Source: Streptomyces polyasparticus (lineage in GTDB: Bacteria; Actinomycetota; Actinomycetes; Streptomycetales; Streptomycetaceae). From it: a DNA stretch of 64,000 nucleotides. The notes under the pieces are model-generated. The model did no database searches, was not told where the DNA came from, and was given only the letters and a program-made list of their open reading frames with translations. The stretch is taken from NCBI RefSeq assembly GCF_014493765.1, contig NZ_JACTVJ010000005.1:186001-250000 (forward strand). The letters are read 5' to 3'. The translations under genes and the position numbers were made by a program. Below, one piece after another: positions 1 through 7,511 of the stretch (within the stretch, counting starts at the first letter, position 1; every line of letters begins with the position of its first letter).

Positions 1-453
1 GTGGATCAGGACCTTCTGTCCCGGCCGTACCCGGGCCTTCTCCACCAGGGCCTGCCAGGACGTCAGGGCGACCAGCGGCAGGGAGGCCGCTTCGGCCGTG
101 GTGAGACCGGCCGGCTTGAGGGCCAGGTCGTCCTGGTGAACGGCGATCCGTTCGGCGAACGTGCCGATACGGTCCTTGCCGGGCCGCGCGTAGACCTCGT
201 CGCCGACCGCGAACCGCGTGACGGACGGGCCCACTCGGACCACCGTTCCGGCGAGGTCGTTGCCGAGGACGAGCGGGAGGCGGTACGGCAGGACCGTCTT
301 GAAGGCGCCGTCACGGATCTTGAAGTCCAGCGGATTGACGCTCGCCGCGTCCACCCTGACCAGGACGTCCTCGGCGCCCACCACCGGTTCCGGCACTTCG
401 CCGGCGTGCACCGCGGACCGGTCCCCGTACTTCTCGATCACAAAGGCCTTCAT
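1..453 (-). CDS. MDR-family quinone/enone oxidoreductase, partial (3' end beyond window)
   Basis: Only the first 151 codons are present; the gene runs off the left edge. The N-terminus starts MKAFVIEKYG and continues as a GroES-like MDR fold (VLGNDLAGTVVRVG, then FAVGDEVYAR). I see no catalytic zinc cysteine pattern, so an NADPH:quinone or enone reductase is more likely than a true alcohol dehydrogenase. ATG at 453 is preferred over an in-frame ATG at 465 because GGAG lies 6 nt upstream of 453. It follows the SDR gene by 64 bp on the same strand, which suggests a redox operon under the divergent TetR gene. The substrate is unknown. Confidence 0.85.
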   Translation of the reverse strand, partial: MKAFVIEKYGDRSAVHAGEVPEPVVGAEDVLVRVDAASVNPLDFKIRDGAFKTVLPYRLPLVLGNDLAGTVVRVGPSVTRFAVGDEVYARPGKDRIGTFAERIAVHQDDLALKPAGLTTAEAASLPLVALTSWQALVEKARVRPGQKVLIH

Positions 454-470
454 GGTCTGCTCCATCTCCC

Positions 471-510
471 GCATCCGCTCCGGTGTTCCCGCATCCGCTC
501 CGGTGTTCCC
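471..510. repeat. Perfect 20-bp tandem duplication
   Basis: Two identical, adjacent copies of a 20-bp unit (471-490 and 491-510, starting GCATCCGCTCC) fill most of the 64-bp gap between the SDR stop and the oxidoreductase start. Perfect identity suggests recent slippage. The downstream ribosome binding site is untouched, so expression may be little affected. Confidence 0.95.
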
Positions 511-517
511 GCGCGCC

Positions 518-1222
518 TCACACCGCGGCCGGCGCCGCCGCCAGGCTCTGCTTGACGAAGCGGCTGGTGTCGTCGGCGAGCACCTCGGTCAGGCCCGTCT
601 CGAGCGCGCGCAGCGCCAGGGCGGCGACATCGGCCGGATCGGCCTTCTGGTCGTCGGGCAGCCCTGCGGCCATGCCGGTGTCCATGTAGCCGACGTGCAG
701 CGCGGAGACCGCGATGCCGCGGGGTGCCAGCTCCTGCCGTACGGCATTGGTCTGCGCCCAGGCCGCCGCCTTGGCGGCGGCGTAGGCACCGAGCTCGGCC
801 GGGTGCAGCCAGGACAGGACGGACAGGACGTTGAGCACGCCTCCGCCGCCGTTGCCCTCGATGACCGGGGCGAAGGCACGGGTCACGGCCAGCGGGCCGA
901 AGAAGTTCGTCTCCATGTCCAGACGCACCGCGTCCAGGCCGCCCGCGACCAGCGGGGTGAGGGTGTTGATCCCGGCGTTGTTGACCAGGAGCGTCGCATC
1001 GGACGCGGTACGGGCCGCGGCGAGGATCGACGCCTCGTCCGTGAGGTCGAGGTGCAGCGGGGTGACCCCGGAGAGCTCCACCGTCTCGGGGCGCCGGGCC
1101 GCCGCGTACACCTTCGCCCCGCGGTCCACGAGCTGTGCGGCCAGGTGCCGCCCGAGCCCCCGGTTGGCGCCCGTGACCACGGCGACCGCGTTCCTCAGGT
1201 CCATGCCCGACGTCTGTTCCAT
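518..1222 (-). CDS. SDR family NAD(P)-dependent oxidoreductase
   Basis: A 234-residue short-chain dehydrogenase of normal family length. The cofactor motif TGANRGLG is at residues 17-24 and NNAG at 81-84. The catalytic set appears as S134, Y147 and K151 (YAAAK). ATG at 1222 has GGGAG five nt upstream; an internal ATG at 1204 is less well placed. It is divergent from a TetR regulator with a palindrome between them, and a quinone-oxidoreductase gene lies downstream. This is the common layout of a TetR-repressed reductase pair for reactive or electrophilic compounds. The substrate cannot be read from sequence. Confidence 0.92.
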   Translation of the reverse strand: MEQTSGMDLRNAVAVVTGANRGLGRHLAAQLVDRGAKVYAAARRPETVELSGVTPLHLDLTDEASILAAARTASDATLLVNNAGINTLTPLVAGGLDAVRLDMETNFFGPLAVTRAFAPVIEGNGGGGVLNVLSVLSWLHPAELGAYAAAKAAAWAQTNAVRQELAPRGIAVSALHVGYMDTGMAAGLPDDQKADPADVAALALRALETGLTEVLADDTSRFVKQSLAAAPAAV

Positions 1223-1266
1223 GCCTGCTCCCAGGGTGCGGGGCCGCCCGGTGACGGCCCGTGTAA

Positions 1267-1290
1267 TTTAGATTACATCCATAATCTAAA
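1267..1290. promoter_or_regulatory. Candidate TetR operator
   Basis: The 9-bp arm TTTAGATTA (1267-1275) is repeated inverted as TAATCTAAA (1282-1290) with a 6-bp spacer. It is strikingly AT-rich against the surrounding DNA and sits midway between the divergent SDR (start 1222) and TetR (start 1339) genes. TetR proteins usually bind such sites to repress themselves and the divergent target. The binding assignment is inferred. Confidence 0.75.
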
Positions 1291-1338
1291 CACGTGCCTA
1301 AGATAGATGCCAATCGACATCCAAATGGGAGGTGGCTC

Positions 1339-1899
1339 ATGGGCCGCGTATCGCAGGCGCAGGCGCAGGAGAACCGCCGGCGGGTCGTGGACACCGCGTC
1401 CCGGCTGTTCCGGGAGCAGGGCACCCATGTCAGCGTCGCCGACCTCATGAAGGCGGCGGGTCTGACCCACGGCGGCTTCTACAAGCAGTTCGCGTCCAAG
1501 GAAGCCCTGGTCGACGAGGCCACGGCCCACGCCTTCGCCGAACTCACCCGGCGCTATCAGCAGGGTCTCGACGAGCATCCCGGCGAGCGGACCGCCGCGC
1601 AGGACGCGGTGATCGACGCCTACCTCTCAGCCGGGCACCGCGACAGCGCGGCGGACGGCTGCCCCGTCGCCGCGCTCGTCACGGACATGGCGCGCGAGCC
1701 CGGGGACACCGAGGCCCGCCGTGTCTACACGGAGGGAGTGGGCGCCTTCGCCGAGTTCCTCACGACCGAGGACGAGGAGGGGCTCACCCGGCTGTGCACG
1801 ATGGTGGGCGCGCTGGTCCTGTCCCGGGCCACCAAGGGCTCCCCGCTCTCCGAGGACATCCTCACGACCGCACGTGCGGCACTGACGGCCGGCGGCTGA
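1339..1899 (+). CDS. TetR/AcrR family transcriptional regulator
   Basis: A 186-residue regulator beginning MGRVSQAQAQENRRRV. The N-terminal helix-turn-helix (about residues 10-55) contains VADLMKAAGLTHGGFYKQF, the typical TetR recognition region. The C-terminal ligand domain resembles the group that controls SDR and oxidoreductase neighbours. A longer frame opens at 1294, but ATG 1339 is chosen because GGGAGG lies just upstream. It probably represses itself and the divergent operon through the palindrome at 1267-1290. Its 3' end overlaps the convergent YCII-like gene by 38 bp. Confidence 0.93.
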   Translation: MGRVSQAQAQENRRRVVDTASRLFREQGTHVSVADLMKAAGLTHGGFYKQFASKEALVDEATAHAFAELTRRYQQGLDEHPGERTAAQDAVIDAYLSAGHRDSAADGCPVAALVTDMAREPGDTEARRVYTEGVGAFAEFLTTEDEEGLTRLCTMVGALVLSRATKGSPLSEDILTTARAALTAGG

Positions 1900-2251
1900 G
1901 CCCGTCCGTCGCGCCGCTCGTCGTTCGGTTCGGCAGGCTGTCTCCGGGGAAGCCGGGACACAGGTGCACCTCGTAGGTCATCGTCCCGGCCCGCACGCGG
2001 GGATCCCCGGCCATGACCTGCTCGGCCTCCGCGGCCGTCACGGCCGTGATCGCGACGCCGGACACGGTGTCGGAGGCGACCGGGCACAGGATCACGATCA
2101 CTCCCTCGGCGCGCAACGACACCGTGCGGCGCCGGTGTTCGCGTTCGATCGCGTCCGCGCCGTCCATGGTCCGCTCCCGTCCCCGGCGCAGGAGCGCCAG
2201 GCTGCAGGGCTTCGCGGTCGCGGCCGGTGCGTGGATCTCGTCGTCGGTCAC
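1862..2251 (-). CDS. YCII-related domain protein
   Basis: A 129-residue protein. Its centre (LRRGRERTMDGADAIEREHR through VASDTVSGVAITAV to PRVRAGTMTYEV) fits the YCII/YciI-like alpha-beta barrel family, whose members are small dimeric proteins of mostly unknown enzymology. GTG at 2251 has AGGGG five nt upstream. The open frame extends to 2407, but that extension runs through a direct repeat and looks non-coding. The last ~20 residues, which overlap the TetR 3' end, are proline/serine-rich and may be a non-conserved tail. No clear partner is visible. Confidence 0.7.
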   Translation of the reverse strand: MTDDEIHAPAATAKPCSLALLRRGRERTMDGADAIEREHRRRTVSLRAEGVIVILCPVASDTVSGVAITAVTAAEAEQVMAGDPRVRAGTMTYEVHLCPGFPGDSLPNRTTSGATDGLSRRPSVPHVRS

Positions 2252-2348
2252 GGTGTCCCCTTGCTTCGCGAGGTGCTCGGCCGGCGAGACGCTGACTCCT
2301 TCAGGCCCTCGGCACCTCGAACGCGCGCTTGCGCAGGCGCAGTTCGCC

Positions 2349-2410
2349 GGCCGGTGCGGCGGGGGAATTCCACAGCTGCGACGGCCGGCGCGGCGGGGGA
2401 ATTCCACAGC
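2349..2410. repeat. 28-bp direct repeat with GGAATTCC cores
   Basis: Copies at 2349-2376 and 2383-2410 differ at one base (period 34 bp). Each contains GGGGGAATTCCACAGC and so an 8-bp GGAATTCC palindrome. They lie upstream of the YCII-like gene start and just after the esterase stop at 2414. They could be paired protein-binding sites or a simple duplication. Confidence 0.85.
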
Positions 2411-2413
2411 CGC

Positions 2414-3562
2414 CTATCCAGGTGAGGACACATGGGACGGCCTCAGCACGGTGTCGAGCCAGTCGAAGACCTCGTCCTGCATGGGGGCGACGAAGACATG
2501 GCCGAGGCCGGGCCAGGTCTTGAGATGCAGCCGCTCCTCGGCGCCGACGGAACGCCAGACGGCGCGCATCTTGGCGTGGGCGGCCGCGACACCCTCGGCC
2601 GGGAACAGCGGGTCGAGCCCGCCGTGGAAGAAGAGCATCGGCCTGGGCGCGGCGATGCTCGCCACGTCGGGGAAGTCCAGGAACCGGGAGAGCCCGGGGT
2701 GGAGCATGCAGTACGAGGACTGCCCCCGCAGCGTGTTGTTGCCGGGGACCATCATTTCCCTGAGGCCGGTCATCCAGCAGACCGCGGCCGCGGCGCGCAC
2801 GGAGTCGGTGAGCGCGGCCGTCTGCCACGCGCGGTAGGCGCCCATGGAGAAGCCGAGCGCCGCTACCCTGCGGGCGTCCACCCGGTCGAGGCCGGCGAGG
2901 AACTCCGCGGCGCGGGCGTCCTCTCGGGCCATGAGTCCGGCGAGCGAGGAACCGAGGTGGAACAAGTTGGAGGCCAGGGCCTGTTGTTGCCCGTACGCGA
3001 CGGGGCCGCGGTCGCCCCAGCCCAGGGCGTCCAGACACAGGACGACATAGCCTCGCCGGGCGAGTTCGTCGCCGATGAACCGGCCGCTGAAATGCCGGTT
3101 CACCCACGCCTGCGCGACGGCCCGCCCGGCGTCGTCGCCCCAGGGCCTGACCAGTTTCTCCTTGCCGATGGCGAACATGGACCCGTGGTCGTGCAGCAGC
3201 AGGACGGCGGGGAAGGGGCCGGGGCCCCGCGGGGTGAGCAGGGCGCCGCGCACACGTTCGTAGCGCGTCAGGGAGATGGTGACCGACTCCCGCGTACAGC
3301 CGTCGCCTCGGGGCCCCGCCGTGAACTCCGGTGCGTACGGTGTGCCGTCCTGGCGGTCGACGAGGAGATGCTCCTCGACCGTGGCGCGGGCCGCGCGGCG
3401 CCAGGCACGGAAGTCGCGGACGGGCGAACGTCCCCAGGCGGAGGGGAAGTCCAGCTCGGCCTTGAGCGCGCCGTGGAAGGCGGGGAGGTTGCCCTCGACC
3501 GGTTCGGCCGCCGGTCCCTGGCAGCCGGAGGCCAGGGACCGGCGGCCGGCCGCGTCAGCCAT
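2414..3562 (-). CDS. Dienelactone-hydrolase-like alpha/beta hydrolase (probable carbohydrate esterase)
   Basis: A 382-residue alpha/beta hydrolase. The nucleophile elbow GFSMG is at 237-241 (S239), and the probable triad partners are D317 (GGLDPLF) and H355 (GLGHVF). HDHGS at 124-128 is a plausible oxyanion loop. No signal peptide is apparent, so it probably acts inside the cell. It overlaps the upstream pectate lyase gene by 8 bp, which suggests translational coupling. From context I infer removal of acetyl or methyl esters from imported pectin fragments; the family also contains enzymes with other substrates. A strong hairpin covers the first codons. Confidence 0.82.
   Translation of the reverse strand: MADAAGRRSLASGCQGPAAEPVEGNLPAFHGALKAELDFPSAWGRSPVRDFRAWRRAARATVEEHLLVDRQDGTPYAPEFTAGPRGDGCTRESVTISLTRYERVRGALLTPRGPGPFPAVLLLHDHGSMFAIGKEKLVRPWGDDAGRAVAQAWVNRHFSGRFIGDELARRGYVVLCLDALGWGDRGPVAYGQQQALASNLFHLGSSLAGLMAREDARAAEFLAGLDRVDARRVAALGFSMGAYRAWQTAALTDSVRAAAAVCWMTGLREMMVPGNNTLRGQSSYCMLHPGLSRFLDFPDVASIAAPRPMLFFHGGLDPLFPAEGVAAAHAKMRAVWRSVGAEERLHLKTWPGLGHVFVAPMQDEVFDWLDTVLRPSHVSSPG
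3506..3547. terminator. Perfect 17-bp stem hairpin at the lyase/hydrolase junction
   Basis: A perfect inverted repeat (arms 3506-3522 and 3531-3547, arm GGCCGCCGGTCCCTGGC, 8-nt loop) begins 7 nt after the pectate lyase stop. It lies inside codons about 6-19 of the hydrolase. The position fits an attenuating or mRNA-processing element separating secreted enzymes from the downstream esterase. No T-run follows, as is common in Streptomyces. Confidence 0.7.
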
Positions 3563-4838
3563 GCGGCCTGCCGGCGCCGGCGTGGTGCAGGACGTAATGC
3601 TCCACGGCCGCGCGGGACTTGAGCGGCCGGTACGCGTAGACGTCGGCCGGATCCCAGCCCACCGCGTCGGTCAGGCCGAGGCCTGCGGCAAGGGAGTTCA
3701 GGTCGGCGGGACGGCCGTCGAACCACGACCCGCGGTCGCGGAAGGCGGTGCCTCCGTAGGCGGCGAGGACGAAGGAGGGATCGGCCTCGGGATACGCGAA
3801 CACATTGCCCTCGGAGAAGACCGCCGACTCCACGCCGACGCCGAGCGCGTACCCGGTGTCGGGCGCCTGGCCCCGGTACACGTTGTTGACCACGTGCACC
3901 TGGCCGAAGCGGACCCGTGGGGCGCGCTGGGTGATGTCGGTGAACAGGTTGCGGAAGAAGGTGACCTTGAGGTGGCCGCGGTCCCGCTCTCCCCTGCCGT
4001 CCCCGGAGCCGATGAGCAACGCCTTGTCGTGATCGGTGAACCGGCTGTCGGAGACCGTGATGAAGTCCGAGCCGTCCTCGATGTCGAGCAGCCCGTCGTG
4101 CCGCTGCACCCGCTTGCCGTGGAAGCCCACGGGGGCCTCGCGGTCGGGGAAGCGGCCGTCGGTGAAGGTGCAGTGGTCGATCCAGATGTTCCGGCCGGTG
4201 ATCACGGTCATCGCGTCGAAGCGCGCGTTCCAGTTGCCCTGGGTGCCGTCGTCCGGCGACCAGGACGTGAAGTGGTCGACGGGGGCTTCGAGTTCGAGGT
4301 TGCGCACGATGATGTTCGTGCCGGTGTTGACGGTCAGGAAGACCCCGAGCAGCCGGGCGTCGCCGCCCACGCCGACCAGGGTGGTGTTGCTCGGCACGGT
4401 CAGCTGGATCTGCGCCTTCTCGCGGTGGGAGCCGGTCTGGCGCAGGGTGCGCTGCTGCTTGCAGTAGGCGTAGCGGGTGTCGGACCAGGTGGTCCCGTCC
4501 AGGCCGAAGCAGGACTGGTACTTGCCCAGGTCGTAGCCGGGCGCGTAGTCCTGCTCGCCGAGCAGGGCCCCGGAACCGTCCGCCGCCTCATGCCCGTTGA
4601 TGTCCCCGACAACACGGATGGTCTTCGGGGCCGCGGGGTCCCCGCCGTTCTCCAGGGCCTCCTTCAGCTCGGCGCGCGTCTCCACCGTCCATACGGCGCC
4701 TCCGCTGCCGCCGGTGGTGCCGCCGTTCATGGAGGCCCACCCGACGGGGCCCCTCTCGTCGGCCACGGCACCGGTCGCGGGCGTGAGGGGAGCAAGCAGG
4801 CAGGTCAGCAGCGCCGCGATCGCGGCGCCCCTACGCAC
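3555..4838 (-). CDS. Secreted pectate lyase, polysaccharide lyase family 1
   Basis: A 427-residue secreted protein with a classic signal peptide (MRRGAAIAALLTCLLAPLTP, probable cleavage near GAVA). The PL1 parallel beta-helix shows NIWIDHCTF and, further on, RAPRVRFGQVHVVNNVYRG, which holds the conserved catalytic arginine. The DGLLDIEDGSDFITVSDSRF stretch supplies calcium-binding aspartates. It would cleave de-esterified polygalacturonan by beta-elimination outside the cell. ATG at 4838 overlaps the upstream pectinesterase gene by 8 bp, so methylester removal and backbone cleavage are made from one message. Confidence 0.95.
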   Translation of the reverse strand: MRRGAAIAALLTCLLAPLTPATGAVADERGPVGWASMNGGTTGGSGGAVWTVETRAELKEALENGGDPAAPKTIRVVGDINGHEAADGSGALLGEQDYAPGYDLGKYQSCFGLDGTTWSDTRYAYCKQQRTLRQTGSHREKAQIQLTVPSNTTLVGVGGDARLLGVFLTVNTGTNIIVRNLELEAPVDHFTSWSPDDGTQGNWNARFDAMTVITGRNIWIDHCTFTDGRFPDREAPVGFHGKRVQRHDGLLDIEDGSDFITVSDSRFTDHDKALLIGSGDGRGERDRGHLKVTFFRNLFTDITQRAPRVRFGQVHVVNNVYRGQAPDTGYALGVGVESAVFSEGNVFAYPEADPSFVLAAYGGTAFRDRGSWFDGRPADLNSLAAGLGLTDAVGWDPADVYAYRPLKSRAAVEHYVLHHAGAGRPHG

Positions 4839-5868
4839 CGGGCCTCCAGCCCCGCAGATACGTGGCGGGCGTGTGCAACGCGCTCTCCCCGACCGTCAGT
4901 TGGGGCCGGTTCTCCGGAACGGTGATCACCGCACCGGGCCCGGTGTTCGCGTACTCCCTGAAGCGCATCGTCTGCCAGGGATAGGCCTCGCGCATGTTCG
5001 TGTACGGCGCCACCGCGTCGATCCCGGGCCCGAGCTCGGTCTCCCGTACGACCAAGGACGGCCAGGCCGTCGTCTCGTACGAGGGCACCCAGGGCCGGGC
5101 GATCTTGTAGGCGCCGTCCTCCGCGCCGGACGTGACCCGGCTGCGCACGGCGAGGAATCCGTACGGGTTCGCGCGGGCCGTGGCCGGTGCGAAGACCATG
5201 CCCTCGGGTTTGAAGGCGACGTCCCGGTCGAGGGTGTGGAAGTGGCAGCGCTCGAAGACCGCGGTCGCCCGGCCGAAGACGAAGTCCACATCGCCCTCGA
5301 TGTAGCAGTCGCGGTAGCAGTGCCGGTCGAAGGCGTCGAGCGCGCTCGTGTCGGCGAACAGTGTGTCCTGGTGCGCGAGCAGCCGTACGCGTTCGAAGTA
5401 CGAGCGGTCCCCGGTGACATACGCGGCGACGGCCTGCGTGCCCGTGATCTCCGGGTGGTCCGCGCGCAGCCAGTCGTTGGCGAGGGTCAGGTTCCGTACG
5501 GTCAGGCCGGGCGCCGCCGAGGTGAAGGTGGCGGAGCCCGCGGTGCCGTAGGTGCCGGAGCCGTCCGGGCGCGGGGTGCCGTTGGCGTTGTCGTACACGA
5601 TGACCGCGGCACGGGGGTCGCGGGTCGCGCCGCGCAGCGTCAAGTCCTTTGCGCCAGCAGGGATGTTGACGACTTCTCGATACGTTCCGGGGTGGACCAC
5701 GATCGTCCAGCCGGGGCCGGTCACCGCGTCGACGGCGTCCTGGACGCGGTCGCCGGGGCGTACGTGGAGGACGCGGCGGCCCACGGGGGAAGCGGAGGCG
5801 GGGGCGGCTGCCGCGAGAGCGCCCAGTCCCCCGGCCGCCACCGCGGTCAGCAGACTGCGTCGCCGCAT
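4831..5868 (-). CDS. Secreted pectin methylesterase, CE8 (second copy)
   Basis: A 345-residue protein starting MRRRSLLTAVAAGGLGALAA, a TAT-like signal. The CE8 right-handed beta-helix carries QAVAAY, LLAHQDTLF and the signature YIEGDVDFVFGRATAVFE, which contains a catalytic aspartate. The conserved ARPWVPS follows near residue 260. It would remove methyl esters from homogalacturonan and so produce substrate for the lyase it overlaps. Only one base separates it from the upstream CE8 gene, so the three secreted genes are almost certainly co-transcribed. Confidence 0.95.
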   Translation of the reverse strand: MRRRSLLTAVAAGGLGALAAAAPASASPVGRRVLHVRPGDRVQDAVDAVTGPGWTIVVHPGTYREVVNIPAGAKDLTLRGATRDPRAAVIVYDNANGTPRPDGSGTYGTAGSATFTSAAPGLTVRNLTLANDWLRADHPEITGTQAVAAYVTGDRSYFERVRLLAHQDTLFADTSALDAFDRHCYRDCYIEGDVDFVFGRATAVFERCHFHTLDRDVAFKPEGMVFAPATARANPYGFLAVRSRVTSGAEDGAYKIARPWVPSYETTAWPSLVVRETELGPGIDAVAPYTNMREAYPWQTMRFREYANTGPGAVITVPENRPQLTVGESALHTPATYLRGWRPGA

Positions 5869-5869
5869 C

Positions 5870-7057
5870 TCAGCATCCCTCCCACGGAGCCCAGTCCCCC
5901 AGGTACGCCTCGCGGGTCGCCGACTCGGCTTCCTGCGCGATGAGTTGGGGCCGGTTCTCGGGGACGGCGATCTCGGCGCCGGGGCCCGTGTTGCGGTACT
6001 CGGCGAAGCGCTGGTTCTGCCAGGGGAAGTTGTTCGACATGTTGGCGTAGGGCGCCACCGCGTCGATCCCCGCGCCGAGGCGGCTGTCGCGGACGGTGAG
6101 CATCGGGCGGGCGGTGGGGTCCGAGCTCGGCACCCACGGGCGGGCCAGCTTGTAGTACGCGTCCGGGGCTTCGCTGCTGATACGGCTGCGAGTCACCAGG
6201 TAGCCACGGGGGTTCTCGCCGGCCGTGGACGGCGCGAAGACGAAGCCGTACGGGGCCGAGGCGAGGTCGGTGCGGGTCAGGGTGCGGAAGTGGCAGTGCT
6301 CGAAGACCGCGGTGGCCCGCCCGAAGACGAAGTCCACATCGCCCTCGGCGTAGCAGTGCGCGAAGTACTGGCGGGCGAACGCGGCAAGGGACATCGAGTC
6401 GGCGTACAGCGTGTCCTGGTGGCCGAGGAAGCGGCAGTGGTGGAACGCCGAGCGGTCGCCCTGGACCTTGATCGCCACGGCCTGGGTGCCGGCGACTCCC
6501 GGGTGGTCGGCGCGCAGCCAGTCGTTGGCGAAGGTGATCCAGCGGGCGGTGAACCCGTCGGCCTGGACGGTGGTGGTGGCGGAGCCGGTCGTGCCGTAGG
6601 TGCCGCCGCCGGGCTTCGGGGTGCCGGCCGCGTTGTCGTACACGACGACCACGTCGCGCGGGTCCTCGGAGGCGCCGATCCAGGTCATCTCCGTACGGGC
6701 GGGGCTCACGGCGACCGTCTCGCGGTAGGTGCCCTGGGCGATGACGAGGGTGTGGCCGGTGCCGCTCGCGGCCGAGACCGCGGCCTGGACGGTGGTGAAG
6801 TCGCCGCCGCCCTGCGCGTCCACGTACAGGGTGCGGGCGTCGAGGCGGGCGGACGGTGAGCCGTAGCGGCCGAAGCGGCCGAGGCCGATGCGGCCGAGGT
6901 CACGGCCGGGGACGGCGGCCACGGCCTCCGGTGCGAGACCGAGGGCCAGGGCGGCACCGGCGCTCGCGACGAGGAAGGTTCTCCGGCTGGAGACGGGACC
7001 GACTCCGCTGCCGGAGAGGGGGCCGACTCTGCTGCCGGACACGGGACTTGAGGGCAA
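5870..7057 (-). CDS. Secreted pectin methylesterase, CE8 (first copy)
   Basis: A 395-residue CE8 pectinesterase paralogous to its downstream neighbour. It shares HQDTLY, the GDVDFVFGRATAVFEHCHF signature, KLARPWVPS and the IAVPENRPQL ending. The N-terminus has a short Gly/Ser/Val-rich repeat (GSRVGPLSGSGVGPVSSRR) ahead of a TAT signal SSRRTFLVASAGAALALG. The start is TTG at 7057, supported by AAGGAG seven nt upstream. It is the first gene of the leftward pectinase operon, downstream of a TTGACG-N17-TAGCTT promoter. Confidence 0.94.
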   Translation of the reverse strand: MPSSPVSGSRVGPLSGSGVGPVSSRRTFLVASAGAALALGLAPEAVAAVPGRDLGRIGLGRFGRYGSPSARLDARTLYVDAQGGGDFTTVQAAVSAASGTGHTLVIAQGTYRETVAVSPARTEMTWIGASEDPRDVVVVYDNAAGTPKPGGGTYGTTGSATTTVQADGFTARWITFANDWLRADHPGVAGTQAVAIKVQGDRSAFHHCRFLGHQDTLYADSMSLAAFARQYFAHCYAEGDVDFVFGRATAVFEHCHFRTLTRTDLASAPYGFVFAPSTAGENPRGYLVTRSRISSEAPDAYYKLARPWVPSSDPTARPMLTVRDSRLGAGIDAVAPYANMSNNFPWQNQRFAEYRNTGPGAEIAVPENRPQLIAQEAESATREAYLGDWAPWEGC

Positions 7058-7230
7058 CGCCTTGCTCCTTCAGGTGCGGCTCACCAGGGCATTACGGGTG
7101 GTGCCGGGGTGCGGGTGATGCGGGGTGCGGGTCGTACCGGACTGCGCGTCGTGCCTGCTGACTGGTGGTGCCGGAGCGGCCCGTGCGGGCTGGCCTGCCG
7201 AGTGTCGCGGACCGCTCCGGCTCGCATATC

Positions 7231-7274
7231 GCGTATCCCATCTCGTATATGACGTATGAGGCACGAGATACGAG
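7231..7274 (-). promoter_or_regulatory. Candidate repressor operator of the pectinase operon
   Basis: ATCTCGT (7240-7246) is inverted as ACGAGAT (7263-7269), and CTCGTAT (7242-7248) as ATACGAG (7268-7274). Further CGTAT pentamers lie at 7232 and 7253. The cluster starts at the predicted transcription start of the leftward promoter, a typical repressor position. Which regulator binds is unknown; none is encoded next to it. Confidence 0.5.
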
Positions 7275-7279
7275 CGATG

Positions 7280-7308
7280 AAGCTAGGAGCCGTCCAGCGG
7301 TTCGTCAA
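7280..7308 (-). promoter_or_regulatory. Sigma70-like promoter, leftward (pectinase operon)
   Basis: On the minus strand TTGACG (7308-7303) is followed after exactly 17 nt by TAGCTT (7285-7280). Transcription would start near 7273, giving a leader of about 215 nt before the TTG start. The hexamers match those of the divergent promoter. Confidence 0.65.
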
Positions 7309-7382
7309 TGCTCCTGACAGAAGTGGGGAAAGAAGGAGGGTCCCCGGCCCGAGGGCCTCAACTGGCCCGCGCAACACACCCA

Positions 7383-7411
7383 TTGACGGAACCGCCGTTC
7401 CGCTCTTAGCT
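7383..7411 (+). promoter_or_regulatory. Sigma70-like promoter, rightward (PL9 lyase)
   Basis: TTGACG (7383-7388) and TTAGCT (7406-7411) are separated by 17 nt (18 nt if TAGCTT is taken as the -10). The LacI-like palindrome at 7411-7427 overlaps the predicted start site. Confidence 0.65.
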
Positions 7412-7427
7412 TGGCAAGCGCTTTCCA
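7411..7427 (+). promoter_or_regulatory. LacI-family-like operator
   Basis: TTGGCAAGCGCTTTCCA is an imperfect palindrome centred on AGCGCT, the form recognised by LacI/CcpA-type sugar repressors. It overlaps the predicted transcription start of the PL9 gene, so binding would block initiation. I did not see a second copy in the window. Confidence 0.6.
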
Positions 7428-7511
7428 CCTGGCCTGTCGAGAGTCACTTCCATCTGCCCTGCGCACCCCCTGCCGCCCGCCCCGCGGGCGATCACGGAGA
7501 AGGACAAGCCA

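Larger units (their letters stand above)
7058..7511. other. Divergent pectinase control region (454 bp)
   Basis: No gene is apparent here. The stretch holds the leftward promoter (7280-7308) with a CGTAT-rich operator-like cluster just downstream (7231-7274), and the rightward promoter (7383-7411) with a LacI-type palindrome at its start site (7411-7427). It separates the CE8/PL1 operon from the PL9 lyase gene. The part nearest the TTG start, about 7085-7200, is C/G-rich without recognisable elements. Confidence 0.7.

Noticed and set aside
2414-3562. A later start for the hydrolase gene, to exclude the hairpin
   Set aside because: No ATG, GTG or TTG with a ribosome binding site occurs between the hairpin and the conserved part, so ATG 3562 is kept.
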